A stretch of DNA of 64,000 bases from Chitinophaga sp. sic0106 (lineage in GTDB: Bacteria; Bacteroidota; Bacteroidia; Chitinophagales; Chitinophagaceae), in NCBI RefSeq assembly GCF_019219075.1, contig NZ_JAHUWJ010000005.1, forward strand, positions 248,001-312,000, read 5' to 3'. Shown here one piece after another: positions 51,709-62,118 of this stretch (its first letter is position 1; every line of letters starts with the position of its first letter). Below the pieces are notes generated by a model. It was not told the origin of the DNA. It did not search any database and saw nothing but the letters and a program-made list of their open reading frames with translations. The position numbers were made by a program, and so were the translations under genes.

Positions 51709-54700
51709 TTAATTTTTATCAGTTGATAAATTGGTCACGAATTGCAATACCCCTTCCCTGATCATGGCTGGCACTGGTGTCATTTGCGCTTTTTCATTTG
51801 AAATATTGAGTCCGTATCCTTTCCAATCAGCGTTGACTGACCGGTCCCACCAGCTCCAGCTGCCATTTTTTTCAGCTATAGGAAGATGATCAATGCCATC
51901 TGGAAATATAGTGACGGTGTCTGTATTCTGATTCGCTCCAATGCGTGTCAGCAATGGTCCTACCGTGAACGTAATTTCCATAGACGATAGTGGTTTGTCG
52001 ACGAACTGATTAGGCAGCAGTAATTCTTTTACAGGGAAGATGCCGGTAAATGCGTGTATGCTTGCCCGTGGGTCCATCAGCAGGGTGATGTACTTTGTAG
52101 TGCCATCAAAGGTCAGCTGCACATAGTTGCCATCTGCTTGCTGCAAAGGACCAATCTGTTGTACATAGTTTTGGCCACTTGCGGGAACAGCTACACTATT
52201 AAACTGATTGTATTGCGTCTCCTCAAAATACCCTATGACACCATCAGCAGGAGAGGAAAGATCACCAAATCTGATACTGAAGGGGGAAGAGGTGAATGCG
52301 GGGATATTCGCATTTGGTGGAACCGGCCTGACGGGTGCAGGCCAGTCGCATGGCCCAATGGGCAGTCCATCCAACTCAAATTGCAACCTTGTTCTGACTA
52401 ATGCCAGTGGGCGGCCTATCAGCAAACTGAGATTTTGGTCGGTCCTGTTGCCTAACGGATCGGTTGTCCAGAGCGTTGTATCAATCGCCCCAATGAACGC
52501 ATGAAACTCATTTCCTGATTTAGTAATGATCGCTTTTACAAAAGCGCCGAGTTGAGGAGAGGCGGTGGTCAGTAAATCGATCGTGGTGATATCATTATGC
52601 GGCGGCGCGATCCAAACGGGATGTTGTTCACCCTGACTATTATATCTCAACGCCACTTCACCTGCATTGGTACCATCCGGTAGAAATACCAGGATTGATT
52701 TGTCGAGATGATTGGATAATACCCAGCCGCATACCGGGTTTACATCTACTGCAAGGTTGAGCAGATTATTATCATTTTTATAATCCACCAGATCGAAGTT
52801 GAACCTTGCCGGCTGCAATAGCCTTGGTGGCAACTGAAATGGTGCTTCAATGTTGGCAGAGAGTTTATTTTTTATCGACAGTGCCTCGTCCACGATTAAT
52901 GGGAAGCTCTCGTAGCTATGTACCCCTTCATCGTTGCCGTATCTGATATAAGGGAGTACCCTTCCGAATTTGTCGTAAATAATCAGGTTAATGAAATAGA
53001 ATTGCCCGCTGCGGATGGCGTGAAATGGATAGTCGCTCGGACCGCCAATTTTCACGGCTGGCAGTGAATTAACCATGCCTTGCCCGTAGGTAGGCGTGTC
53101 GTAAGGCGGGCTGGAGGTGGTATCAGGATAACCAATTACTTTGGCGAAGGTGAGCTGCTGGTTCTTATAGGTGAATTGTTCAAAAGAGGGGCGTCTGTAG
53201 GCTCTTATATCTCTTTGCGTCAAATGTTCATTGAATGAAACCAGCTCCTGGCTGAGGAAGCGCCAGTTATCGGTATCCTGGATGGCCTGGTTGATCTCAC
53301 TGAAGGGGCCTTCGCTATCGCCATACAAATTAACGAATGCCTGAAGCCTTGCGCCAAATGTAAACTGCGTATGCGGGCTCAGTAATGACCTGCCGCTAAA
53401 GGATGGTGGCTGGGCAATTGTTTGCTGTGATACGCCTTTAGGATTAGGTTTCATGTCGTAATCGGTACCGTTGAATGTCCAGTTACGATAGGTGGTACCA
53501 TCTTTCCATTCAAATGGTACTGGCACATACATCACCTGCCATTCCATGTACATGGGGTTCCATTTCTGTCTCCACATAGCAAGATCTGTATCTGGTAATA
53601 CACCGTTGGTATAGATGCTGCTGTCATGTGCTTTCATCTCCTGGCTAACCTGATCTTTATCTGCGCCGGCTTTTGCCGCCAGCAATGCTGCATTGGCGGG
53701 GTCTAGTAGGAAAAATTCCTTGTATAGTGGCTGCACTGCCGCAGGCACAGCGCCAAAATTATTGATGGATGGAATAATATTGCCCAAACTATCTGCACTA
53801 AGCGTATTTCCCCCTAGCTTAATCCTATCGATGATATGAGTCGATAGGCGAATCTCAAGGCTGGTTTCCGGGTCAGCCAGCGGATCTGGCGTAACGCCGG
53901 AGATGACCACGGAAGGATTGCTGTTATGCCAATATCGTGGCATGTTTACGGCCTTCAGAATTTTGCCAGGTCCGAGGTGACCGTTGCTAAAATTGGTAAC
54001 ACCTTGGTTGAATGCATCTTCTGCGCTCAGTCCTGGTGTAGTTGCAGGCTGCGGAACCTGGTTAAGCAAGGCGTTTACTACTTCTAACTGAGCAAGCACT
54101 TTTCTGAGATCGCCGTCAGCATTGTTTGGATCGATAAATGGCGCCAGATCTGAATCATCTAAGTGGATATTGTTTACAAATTGCTGTGCATCGGCTTTGA
54201 GGTAGCCATGCTTCCACCAGGAGCTGTTGAGGTTCCATTGCAAGGAATAGAGTTTGCCTAGTTCCTGATCCAGCTGACGTTGGTTATTGTTTAACTGTAC
54301 AAGCCATGTTGTTTCATCGGGGGTGAGCGCAATGGTAGGGTTTTGCTGGTTGTTATCGGTGGTGTCGGCAATAACTTCCCATCGGGTACCTGCAAACTTA
54401 GCATCGAACCACTCTTTTTTTAGGCGTTGGCTGATGGCTGCATCGCCATCCGTTTCGTTGAGGTATGGGAGCATGTCATATTGAAATGCCCGCAGGAGTT
54501 CTACCAGGTCGGCAGCATTGGAATAGCCGGGAATATTATGGAGTTGCGTGCCCACTAACGTGGTAAAGGCATCGATGCTGTTGTTGGCAATCGCAATGGT
54601 CATGTTATTGGTGTCCCTGGTGTCCTCCAGTTCATCTGGTATAGGGAAGTTGGTGTCATTGGCTTTCCAGGCGAGTCCGAATGACATGCCTGTATAAAAA

Positions 54701-55500
54701 GTGGTGTCGATGCTACCTGGATCATCCCCTTTTGCGATCGTCCAGTTGAGGGCGGCCAGCACGTCATTGATGGACTGTCCGGCGGTAAATCCATTTACTT
54801 TAATGATATCGGATGGATTGTTTGCGTACCAGCCACATACGAAATAGCTGAGCGTGGTTTGATCAGGTACGCCGTTTAGATCGTCATAAAAGGAGAAGAC
54901 GCCGAGGTTATGAGGTACATAGCCGCTGAAGTCAAGGTTGCCGGGGGCTACGGTGTGGAGGAATTGATAGTCTGCCGCCATTTCAGACCACGAGCTCAAT
55001 GGTGTTTGTACGCCCAGGTGCGTATAATAGCTGGTGTTGGCGGGGTCGTCGCTCATAGCTTCCGGCCTTCGTTGATTTCGCTTTGGATCACTGCTATTTC
55101 TCCAATAATTAACTGTTTCTTTTGTGACCATAATGGCAGAGGCGTTGTCGGCAGTGCCTTTAGGGCAGTCGCTTTCCTGTACCCAGGCATTGGCAACATT
55201 GTTTCCGCTGGTATCTCTATGTATCCTTACAATCAGCCATCGATTGGGTGCTAATGGAAAATTGCTGCCATTATCCAGGCTTCCCGAACGAAGCGAGCGG
55301 GGTAGTGTCCAGTGTAGCCAGGCGCCTACTTTCATATCCAATACATCGTCTGTAAAGCCTTCTGGCTCTGCATCATGAAAAGTATCGTCGGCCAGGTTGG
55401 CGTATTCAAATCGCCACGTTCTGAATTGGTTTGTCTTTTTTAATACTGAGTTTATCAGTAATACATCCAGTGCCATAGGCACCATAGCAGGTGTGCTCAT
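51709..55500 (-). CDS. Large protein of unknown function (1263 aa)
   Basis: The protein starts MSTPAMVPMALDVLLINSVL and has no signal peptide. Many stretches are rich in tryptophan, proline and aspartate (VGAWLHWTLPRSLRSGS; VMYVPVPFEWKDGTTYRNWT), which suggests large beta-domains. No known family or active site is recognised. It is probably a structural component. It lies between the 759-aa gene (9 bp) and paralogue 1 (5 bp). The last about 60 residues (WSWWDRSVNADWKGYGLNIS) look like a small separate end domain. Confidence 0.78.
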   Translation of the reverse strand: MSTPAMVPMALDVLLINSVLKKTNQFRTWRFEYANLADDTFHDAEPEGFTDDVLDMKVGAWLHWTLPRSLRSGSLDNGSNFPLAPNRWLIVRIHRDTSGNNVANAWVQESDCPKGTADNASAIMVTKETVNYWRNSSDPKRNQRRPEAMSDDPANTSYYTHLGVQTPLSSWSEMAADYQFLHTVAPGNLDFSGYVPHNLGVFSFYDDLNGVPDQTTLSYFVCGWYANNPSDIIKVNGFTAGQSINDVLAALNWTIAKGDDPGSIDTTFYTGMSFGLAWKANDTNFPIPDELEDTRDTNNMTIAIANNSIDAFTTLVGTQLHNIPGYSNAADLVELLRAFQYDMLPYLNETDGDAAISQRLKKEWFDAKFAGTRWEVIADTTDNNQQNPTIALTPDETTWLVQLNNNQRQLDQELGKLYSLQWNLNSSWWKHGYLKADAQQFVNNIHLDDSDLAPFIDPNNADGDLRKVLAQLEVVNALLNQVPQPATTPGLSAEDAFNQGVTNFSNGHLGPGKILKAVNMPRYWHNSNPSVVISGVTPDPLADPETSLEIRLSTHIIDRIKLGGNTLSADSLGNIIPSINNFGAVPAAVQPLYKEFFLLDPANAALLAAKAGADKDQVSQEMKAHDSSIYTNGVLPDTDLAMWRQKWNPMYMEWQVMYVPVPFEWKDGTTYRNWTFNGTDYDMKPNPKGVSQQTIAQPPSFSGRSLLSPHTQFTFGARLQAFVNLYGDSEGPFSEINQAIQDTDNWRFLSQELVSFNEHLTQRDIRAYRRPSFEQFTYKNQQLTFAKVIGYPDTTSSPPYDTPTYGQGMVNSLPAVKIGGPSDYPFHAIRSGQFYFINLIIYDKFGRVLPYIRYGNDEGVHSYESFPLIVDEALSIKNKLSANIEAPFQLPPRLLQPARFNFDLVDYKNDNNLLNLAVDVNPVCGWVLSNHLDKSILVFLPDGTNAGEVALRYNSQGEQHPVWIAPPHNDITTIDLLTTASPQLGAFVKAIITKSGNEFHAFIGAIDTTLWTTDPLGNRTDQNLSLLIGRPLALVRTRLQFELDGLPIGPCDWPAPVRPVPPNANIPAFTSSPFSIRFGDLSSPADGVIGYFEETQYNQFNSVAVPASGQNYVQQIGPLQQADGNYVQLTFDGTTKYITLLMDPRASIHAFTGIFPVKELLLPNQFVDKPLSSMEITFTVGPLLTRIGANQNTDTVTIFPDGIDHLPIAEKNGSWSWWDRSVNADWKGYGLNISNEKAQMTPVPAMIREGVLQFVTNLSTDKN

Positions 55501-55509
55501 ACTTTATTT

Positions 55510-57789
55510 TTAAGATGCCTGGCTATTGAAAACAATCGCTTCGGCAGATTTAATCATTTGAATGGCGAAGGTGGCGGAGGTAAGTGCATTGCCTGGTACG
55601 TTGATATTTTTTTGTTTCAGTGCCGTCACAATGTTCTGTATAAGGCCCTGGGAGCTGTCTGGGGAGATGTCAAGTACCCTGCTGCCGGCTGCGCGCATAA
55701 ATAACTTTTTAGCGCCGGTCAGATCACGTATTTGAAGGAAGTCCACCTGGTCACCTGTGGTTCCGCTGGTGGAGATGTTTCGCAAAACGATTTTGCCGTC
55801 ATCATCAACGCCAAACCCTAGTGACTCATTAGGTTCGCTAAAGGCAACATTTATCGGTACGCCATCAAATATTACCAGGAGGATATTAGGTGCGAGGTGG
55901 TCCATCCGTATTATTTTCAGGCTATTGCTGGTGTCATCCCTGGCTTCGATCTGAAGGTTGGGCCAGCCGGTGACGAGCGCGGAGCGCAGCAGGAAACCGC
56001 TCATGATATCAGGTGTTGTGCTGGTTTTCATCGAGGGTTTTCTCAGGAGTTGTGCCCGTATATTCCCTACGCGATCCTTTGCTTTTGCTAACACCCGCTT
56101 TCTGATCTGCTGATTGAAATACACAGATTTGCTGGATTCCAGGCCCAGGCTCATAGCACCATCAACAGCGGCATTGAGCCAGTTTTTGTCGAGGTAGAAG
56201 AATCGGAGGGACTCATCCGGCAGCAGCCGTTCATCGGGCACGAGGCTGTCGAAAGGCAGCTTATACAGCAACATTAGTTGCGATACCCAATCGGCGATGG
56301 GGTCATTGGATTCGTCTGTAAATTTATCCAGCTGCTCCTGTACATCATCAGTGGAGATGACTGCCTGGTAATTTTCCAACGAAAATGGTGCTTTGGTGGG
56401 GGCAGCCAGGTACGAACGTTTTACCACTGCCTGGTCGGCCACTGCTTTGATTTGATGAAGCCTTTCTGGTGTCATCAGTTGTAAGAAGTTGGACTGAATT
56501 GTTTCATCGCTCTTGAAATGAGGGGAGGTGTCGCGGTAGTAAAGTTGATCTGCTTTTCTGCTTACATTCTTTCTCAAATCAATCAACAACTGTTCAAACT
56601 TAGTATCACCAAGTGCTGCGGAGCGTCCGATTTCCCAGGCAGCTGCCAGTGATACGTCGAAGATGCCACGTGATTTATCGAAGATCAGCGCAGCATCTGC
56701 GCTGTTATAAGGGGAAGCAGGAGGGTTGGCCTTTGGCAATAATGGGGTTAGCGGGCCCCTGTACCATGCAAAGGTATTTTCTCCATTCCTGGTATGATAG
56801 GCCATTGGTACATAACCATCTTTAATACGTTTGCTGACTTCCTGTTCAGCATCGCCACCGCCGGTATTTATGGCCGGTAATTTTAACCATAGCAGTGTTG
56901 GATCTATTGTATTGGAGGTAGTAGTTTCCTGTGCTACCAGGTTAAGTACTAAGGCCCTGAAATCTTGTTTTAGATCCGGCAGGGAATAAAATGCCCAGCT
57001 ATCCAGTGTAATGAGGGAGATGCTGCTAAAGCCGGAAAAATTTGCATTTGGATTTAGGTAATCGTGTAGCCCTTCCAGTGATACCAGGTGTACAATGTTT
57101 TTTACAGTCTTCACATCATCAGTAGTGGGGGCTTTGGCGAACTTGTTGGAGGCAATGACGGAGAATAAACCATGTTCATCCAATCCCATGATCACCCTGT
57201 TGCCGGTATTGATTTTGCGTACATGTGCCAAATACGGCAGCTCGTTGAGGTAGGGCATATGCTCCTGGAATACCTGTATGGGCATATTGATATATCTGCA
57301 GGGAGAGGAATCGGGAACGTCTGCTTCCAGCTCCGGCATTGGCACCAGTACATTTGCAGCCTGTTTTCTGAATGCTGCGATGGTCGTGCCTGTGGATTTA
57401 ACAGTGGCATCGTCGCCATCTGCTAACTCTTCTTCCTGAAAAACGAGGAGCGCCATCCAGGGAGCGCCTTTTGTTTGCATATCCCTTTCCCATGGTAGCA
57501 TCGGATCTTTCAGCACAATATGAGGTAATACTTCTCCATATAAACCGGTGGTTCCATTTGGAGGGTATCGGTTAATGACCTGTGAGGAGTCGATCGAATA
57601 TTGCGGAGCACTTACAAAAAATTCCTGTATGGTCTCGAGGGGATCGCTGTTAATTGGAGTGCTGCCATCCATAAGGGATTGCGAAACATGAATGAAGTGG
57701 CTGCCTGCTGCCAGTGCTGGAATGTAGTTATCGTATAGTTGGAGATCTCCAATAGGAATCTCCTGGTTGATGTCCAGGTTTGTGCTCAT
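55510..57789 (-). CDS. Large protein of unknown function (759 aa)
   Basis: The protein starts MSTNLDINQEIPIGDLQLYD without signal peptide. A stretch near residue 95 (VLKDPMLPWERDMQ, then APWMALLVFQEEEL) recalls a conserved segment in uncharacterised large proteins of other bacteria, which would make it part of a wider family, but I cannot name one. It is alpha/beta in the second half. It lies 3 bp after the 1431-aa gene and 9 bp before the 1263-aa gene, so the three large proteins are probably made in fixed proportion. Confidence 0.78.
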   Translation of the reverse strand: MSTNLDINQEIPIGDLQLYDNYIPALAAGSHFIHVSQSLMDGSTPINSDPLETIQEFFVSAPQYSIDSSQVINRYPPNGTTGLYGEVLPHIVLKDPMLPWERDMQTKGAPWMALLVFQEEELADGDDATVKSTGTTIAAFRKQAANVLVPMPELEADVPDSSPCRYINMPIQVFQEHMPYLNELPYLAHVRKINTGNRVIMGLDEHGLFSVIASNKFAKAPTTDDVKTVKNIVHLVSLEGLHDYLNPNANFSGFSSISLITLDSWAFYSLPDLKQDFRALVLNLVAQETTTSNTIDPTLLWLKLPAINTGGGDAEQEVSKRIKDGYVPMAYHTRNGENTFAWYRGPLTPLLPKANPPASPYNSADAALIFDKSRGIFDVSLAAAWEIGRSAALGDTKFEQLLIDLRKNVSRKADQLYYRDTSPHFKSDETIQSNFLQLMTPERLHQIKAVADQAVVKRSYLAAPTKAPFSLENYQAVISTDDVQEQLDKFTDESNDPIADWVSQLMLLYKLPFDSLVPDERLLPDESLRFFYLDKNWLNAAVDGAMSLGLESSKSVYFNQQIRKRVLAKAKDRVGNIRAQLLRKPSMKTSTTPDIMSGFLLRSALVTGWPNLQIEARDDTSNSLKIIRMDHLAPNILLVIFDGVPINVAFSEPNESLGFGVDDDGKIVLRNISTSGTTGDQVDFLQIRDLTGAKKLFMRAAGSRVLDISPDSSQGLIQNIVTALKQKNINVPGNALTSATFAIQMIKSAEAIVFNSQAS

Positions 57790-57792
57790 ATT

Positions 57793-60700
57793 TTATGCTA
57801 TTTCCATGGGGATGCTGGTGAATAAATTATTTGCATTTGCGGCCATATCATTCATTGGATCATTGCTGCCGGCATAAATGCTGTGCTGTTGTAGTATGTT
57901 GTAGATATTGTTTCTTGATGCGGCAAGTTCGCCTGCGATGTTGCCTATATCCGAAATGGTTGTGTTGCTGGATGTTGGCAGATAATCGGCATTTGTAGGG
58001 TTACTCCTGTTAAGCGGGTTCTGAGGATTTTTGTCCTTCGGAATCCATTCTTTTTGCAGGGTAGCCATTTGTATTACCCCGAAACTACTGCCGGGTACGG
58101 CGCTTGGCCCAGTGATGCTATATCCGGTTAGCAAATCCGTCACAAGGTCTGCTGATGGTCTGCTGGGGCGCTGAACAAAATTACCTTTGCTGTCTTCCAA
58201 TGGTGCTCCCCAAAGGTTTGCTACCAGCTTGTCTTTTATGGGCGTGAACGTCCAGGTACTTACATCTATCTCTGCATTATCTTTTGTTATTTTTACCTGA
58301 TGTACTGCGTTTACCCCCTTTTTATTCATTGGCCGAATGTTGATATTGCTGCTATTTACATTGCCGCCACTTTTGCTGCATTGCAAGCTGCTGGCAGGGA
58401 TTACGCTTTGGGTGTTAAAGGTAAAGGTGCCGGATCTGACCATCCATATGGTGGTAGCATTTTGGCTGGCTGTCTGATCGTTGTAGATTATTTTTCCGCC
58501 ATCGCGCCGCAAGGTGGAGGTGAGCCCACTGGTTGCTACTACTTTTATAATGTCTGAAGGGGCTGGTAACATTTTTTTGAGCCCCTGCCATTCAAGTGGT
58601 TGTGTATTGGGATCGGAGGCGCCACCCGAACCAAAGTGTATCGTGATGGTAACCACAACTACATGCACTTTTACTTTTCCTCCCAGTGGTACGCCCCAGA
58701 GATCCAGGTCGGCACCGATATGTACGGTCACTGTTTTATGTACAAACCATACGCTTATTTTCACGGAAGCGCCTAATTCAATGCGCATGGTGGCAGTGAA
58801 AGAAAAAGGATGCCAGGCTACGAGCAGGTCTGCCTGTGCGGTAAACCAGGCTTTTACTGGTCCTGCCTGGAAGAGTACTTCAAGGCTGCCGCCGCCCATT
58901 GCGCAGGAAGGGGTAATGGCGAAGTAGGAGCCTCCTGTGATGGATACGTCGCTGGAAACGCGCCAGCTGTAGCCAAGGCGTTGTACTTTAGGGTAGTAAT
59001 CAGGGATGCTGAAGGCGGGGTGGTAGCCGCCTGCTGTAACCACAAACTGACCCGCGTTGGGGTTGCTGCCAAACCAGAGGTTAAAGGCAAAGCCACCGGT
59101 GAGATGACAGTCTTTCGTGAGTACAAATGAATTCCTGGTCAAACTTGCCGCTACGCCAAAGTAGCCGTCCAGCGGCTGAAAGACTGCCGAAATCTGTAGC
59201 TCCACAAATACAAAGGCGTTGCTGGTAGATTCGCCTTGCGGTAAGCTTAGCCATGCCAGGCCCAACACAGCAAACTGCAACTGATGTCCGAATGCTGCCG
59301 CCAACATCAATTCGCCATTTACTATTTCCGCAATGGAAAATTTTACACCTGCAGCAAGCCAGTAATCGCCGGACTTTGGAGGTATCCATACTTTCGTATG
59401 GCCGCTGAGGTTAGGTTGCTCTCCTTCCAGTATCTGAAGCGTATGTATGGCAATGTCTTTAGGGCTGCCGGATTGCGGCGCTCCTATCGCCATCAGTGGA
59501 AAGTCGGATACTTCATCAAATCCTGGTAGCAGCAAATTTCTATTGATGCCAAATCCGCCCATTAAACCTGTAAAGATCAATGGGGGCGGGCCTCCTAACA
59601 CAGCATTTACATCTACAAAAATGAATAGGGATGGGTTGCCATCTGTCATTTGCGCATAGGAACCAAGTGCGGAAAGGCCAAATCCTTCCGCCTCTACAAT
59701 CAATACACCATCAAACTGGAATTTTATGTCATGGCCCAGTTGATTATCTGGCAGTCTTATTAAAGCGCCTTCAATGGTGAGGGCAGGGGTGGCGTAAGCA
59801 ATACTGAGTCCGTTCAGGCCAAAAACGGGCGTGTAGTCTTTTAATGATATGCCGGCCGACAGGCCGTCAAGTGAGGCGGAGATAGGACCAACGGTCATGC
59901 TGGCATTGATCACCGCGCTAACTACAAAGTTCTCGTATTTGATACCTATACTCTTAATAAGTATTGGCCCTATTTGCTTTTGTATCAGGAATGAATGCAC
60001 ATTGCCGGTGGTATTGTCGTTGCTGGCATCCGCATTCGATTTGATTAGCTTTCCGTGTTGAGTAATATAGAAATTACCGGCAGACTGCTGCTCATAATTT
60101 AAGATCTGCATCAGCAGTTGTTGCGGGGTGCCATCGATGACTACATTAAAGCCGATGGAGATACCAGGTTTTAAAGTATTGCCTTGTATCTCATTTAATG
60201 TAAGGCCATCAATAGTTTTCGAAGTGATGATGAAGAAGGCATCGTTGATTTCGAATTTCCCTTTCAGTTCAGGGCCTACCATGGGCAATAACGCGCCGAG
60301 GTCTATTGCATTTGTAACGCCTATGCCGGCATAGGCAATATATTCCCACGTTGCCGGATTACCACTTTTCATGGCTACCAGGTCAAATTTGCCATCAAAG
60401 TTATTGCCGTAGGTGAGGTCAGCATTAATGCTCATCTGACCATCGGCAGGTGTGTTGTAGTTGATTTTCAGGCTATTGAGCAGGATATCTGGGATGCCGG
60501 TTAGGTCAATGCCTAAATTGCCGAAAAGACTGGTCAGGAGGTCTGACAGGGAGATGTCATCTGCTTCGCCACTGAATTTAAATTGCTGATCAAAGATGAT
60601 ATCGGCGGTGATGGAACTTTCTCCAATTACAAACCCTGCTTTCAGTTCATAATCTGTTTTTGAACCGTCGTAATGCAAATTGAGGACATAGTTGCTGCAC

Positions 60701-62088
60701 ACGGTTTCCGACATCACCACCAGATCCCAATAGGCCTGGAGGGCTAATGTATATTCGCTGCCTGCCACATCTCCCTGCAGTAGAAAGTTGCTAAATGTAA
60801 GCCCACTGAGTTCATCTGGTATTTTAGTACCGCTGTCTATTTCGTGGATGATATCGGCGAGCGCTATGGTACCCGGGTAATCGGCTTCTATTTGTTGGAT
60901 ATTCCAGGTACCATTATAGGCAGCGATGATACTAAAGTTCAGCGGGTCATTAAAAGTTTTCAATGGTATTGTACCACTTGCCAAAAATTTAACTGTAGTG
61001 GAGGTGTTGCCGTTTTTAGGATTTGTCCAGGCAACATTTAATACAAAATTTGTAAGGTTAAAAACCCCCAGGTTAACCCGTGTATTGCTTTTCTGGCCAA
61101 TGGTGAAGATAACCCTGTTGATACTTTTTGGTGTGCCGAGGCTGGCGGTGATATTAAATCCTTTGAGTGAAATGGAATCAAATACCTGGCCAATGGTAGA
61201 TGGAATAAACTGCTGGAAGTTAGTGCCCGCTGGAAGAATAGCCTGTGCTACTGTGCCGGAGGCGATATTGGCTAAAGTGTAATTATCATTGAGTGCGTTG
61301 CCTTCAATTCTTAACACCTCTGTACTTTGATCGATGTCAAGTAGCAGCTGCATATCTCCGGCGGTGGTGCTAACAGCGGAGATGATGTCTTGAACGAGTT
61401 GTTGAGGCGCGGTGATCTCCACGATGTATTGAAGATTGCTTACAGGCAAGCCGTCAAAGAGGGTAAATGATGATAGCAGGTCCGTACTTAGCTTCATAAC
61501 AGGGTATGGATATGAATTGTTATGGACGATAGGGCCTGCGCCATTTACATCTAAGGTCAGGCTACCGAATATAGCCGGCAGTTTCGATAGTGCCTGCAAT
61601 GAAAGCCTGGTGCCGATGTTGAGTCCTGCCGCAAGTGGAATGGCATCCGCCGCATTGGCCGACCATAACTGGTATGTACCAACGACTTTAGTGGAATATA
61701 TAAAATAGGTGGCGCTGCAGCGTATTTGATTAAATGGGAAAACGTTGAGGATTGGAAAGCTGTCTGTCCATTGCCAGGAATCTTTCATCTTAATATTTAG
61801 GATGAAATCCACAGCCCCATTTACGTTGAAGGTAAGTTCCTGTACATTGATGTTGGTTTGATTAAGCAAATCGCAGCTTCCATTATTGATGGTGACGCTA
61901 TTATTATTGTTAGGGTCTGGGATGTCGGCAACGCTAATGCCATTAATCTTGATAAAGGAGGCAGTGTCTAAGCCATAAGCCGTTTGGATGGCGGTGATCT
62001 GCGCATTGGAAAGAATAGTGTTATCTAACGTGATACTGCCGGTAGCAGCCTGTTTTCGTAGTTGAGCTACTAAATCGTTTATTGACAT
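57793..62088 (-). CDS. Giant DUF6603-type protein (1431 aa)
   Basis: The protein has no signal peptide. The first about 700 residues are repeated beta-rich units (LTLDVNGAGPIVHNN, ISLSDLLTSLFGNLGIDLTG) like amphipathic strands of lipid-transfer or scaffold proteins. The part around residues 720-1150 has the DUF6603 character: GLSAGISLKDYTPVFGLNGL, DVNAVLGGPPPLIFTGLMGG, FGINRNLLLPGF, HLTGGFAFNLWFG. DUF6603 proteins are known only as large uncharacterised proteins. The end is more polar. It is the second gene of the operon. Confidence 0.75.
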   Translation of the reverse strand: MSINDLVAQLRKQAATGSITLDNTILSNAQITAIQTAYGLDTASFIKINGISVADIPDPNNNNSVTINNGSCDLLNQTNINVQELTFNVNGAVDFILNIKMKDSWQWTDSFPILNVFPFNQIRCSATYFIYSTKVVGTYQLWSANAADAIPLAAGLNIGTRLSLQALSKLPAIFGSLTLDVNGAGPIVHNNSYPYPVMKLSTDLLSSFTLFDGLPVSNLQYIVEITAPQQLVQDIISAVSTTAGDMQLLLDIDQSTEVLRIEGNALNDNYTLANIASGTVAQAILPAGTNFQQFIPSTIGQVFDSISLKGFNITASLGTPKSINRVIFTIGQKSNTRVNLGVFNLTNFVLNVAWTNPKNGNTSTTVKFLASGTIPLKTFNDPLNFSIIAAYNGTWNIQQIEADYPGTIALADIIHEIDSGTKIPDELSGLTFSNFLLQGDVAGSEYTLALQAYWDLVVMSETVCSNYVLNLHYDGSKTDYELKAGFVIGESSITADIIFDQQFKFSGEADDISLSDLLTSLFGNLGIDLTGIPDILLNSLKINYNTPADGQMSINADLTYGNNFDGKFDLVAMKSGNPATWEYIAYAGIGVTNAIDLGALLPMVGPELKGKFEINDAFFIITSKTIDGLTLNEIQGNTLKPGISIGFNVVIDGTPQQLLMQILNYEQQSAGNFYITQHGKLIKSNADASNDNTTGNVHSFLIQKQIGPILIKSIGIKYENFVVSAVINASMTVGPISASLDGLSAGISLKDYTPVFGLNGLSIAYATPALTIEGALIRLPDNQLGHDIKFQFDGVLIVEAEGFGLSALGSYAQMTDGNPSLFIFVDVNAVLGGPPPLIFTGLMGGFGINRNLLLPGFDEVSDFPLMAIGAPQSGSPKDIAIHTLQILEGEQPNLSGHTKVWIPPKSGDYWLAAGVKFSIAEIVNGELMLAAAFGHQLQFAVLGLAWLSLPQGESTSNAFVFVELQISAVFQPLDGYFGVAASLTRNSFVLTKDCHLTGGFAFNLWFGSNPNAGQFVVTAGGYHPAFSIPDYYPKVQRLGYSWRVSSDVSITGGSYFAITPSCAMGGGSLEVLFQAGPVKAWFTAQADLLVAWHPFSFTATMRIELGASVKISVWFVHKTVTVHIGADLDLWGVPLGGKVKVHVVVVTITIHFGSGGASDPNTQPLEWQGLKKMLPAPSDIIKVVATSGLTSTLRRDGGKIIYNDQTASQNATTIWMVRSGTFTFNTQSVIPASSLQCSKSGGNVNSSNINIRPMNKKGVNAVHQVKITKDNAEIDVSTWTFTPIKDKLVANLWGAPLEDSKGNFVQRPSRPSADLVTDLLTGYSITGPSAVPGSSFGVIQMATLQKEWIPKDKNPQNPLNRSNPTNADYLPTSSNTTISDIGNIAGELAASRNNIYNILQQHSIYAGSNDPMNDMAANANNLFTSIPMEIA

Positions 62089-62118
62089 AAAATGTTAATT
62101 AAGTGCAGGTGGGATAAA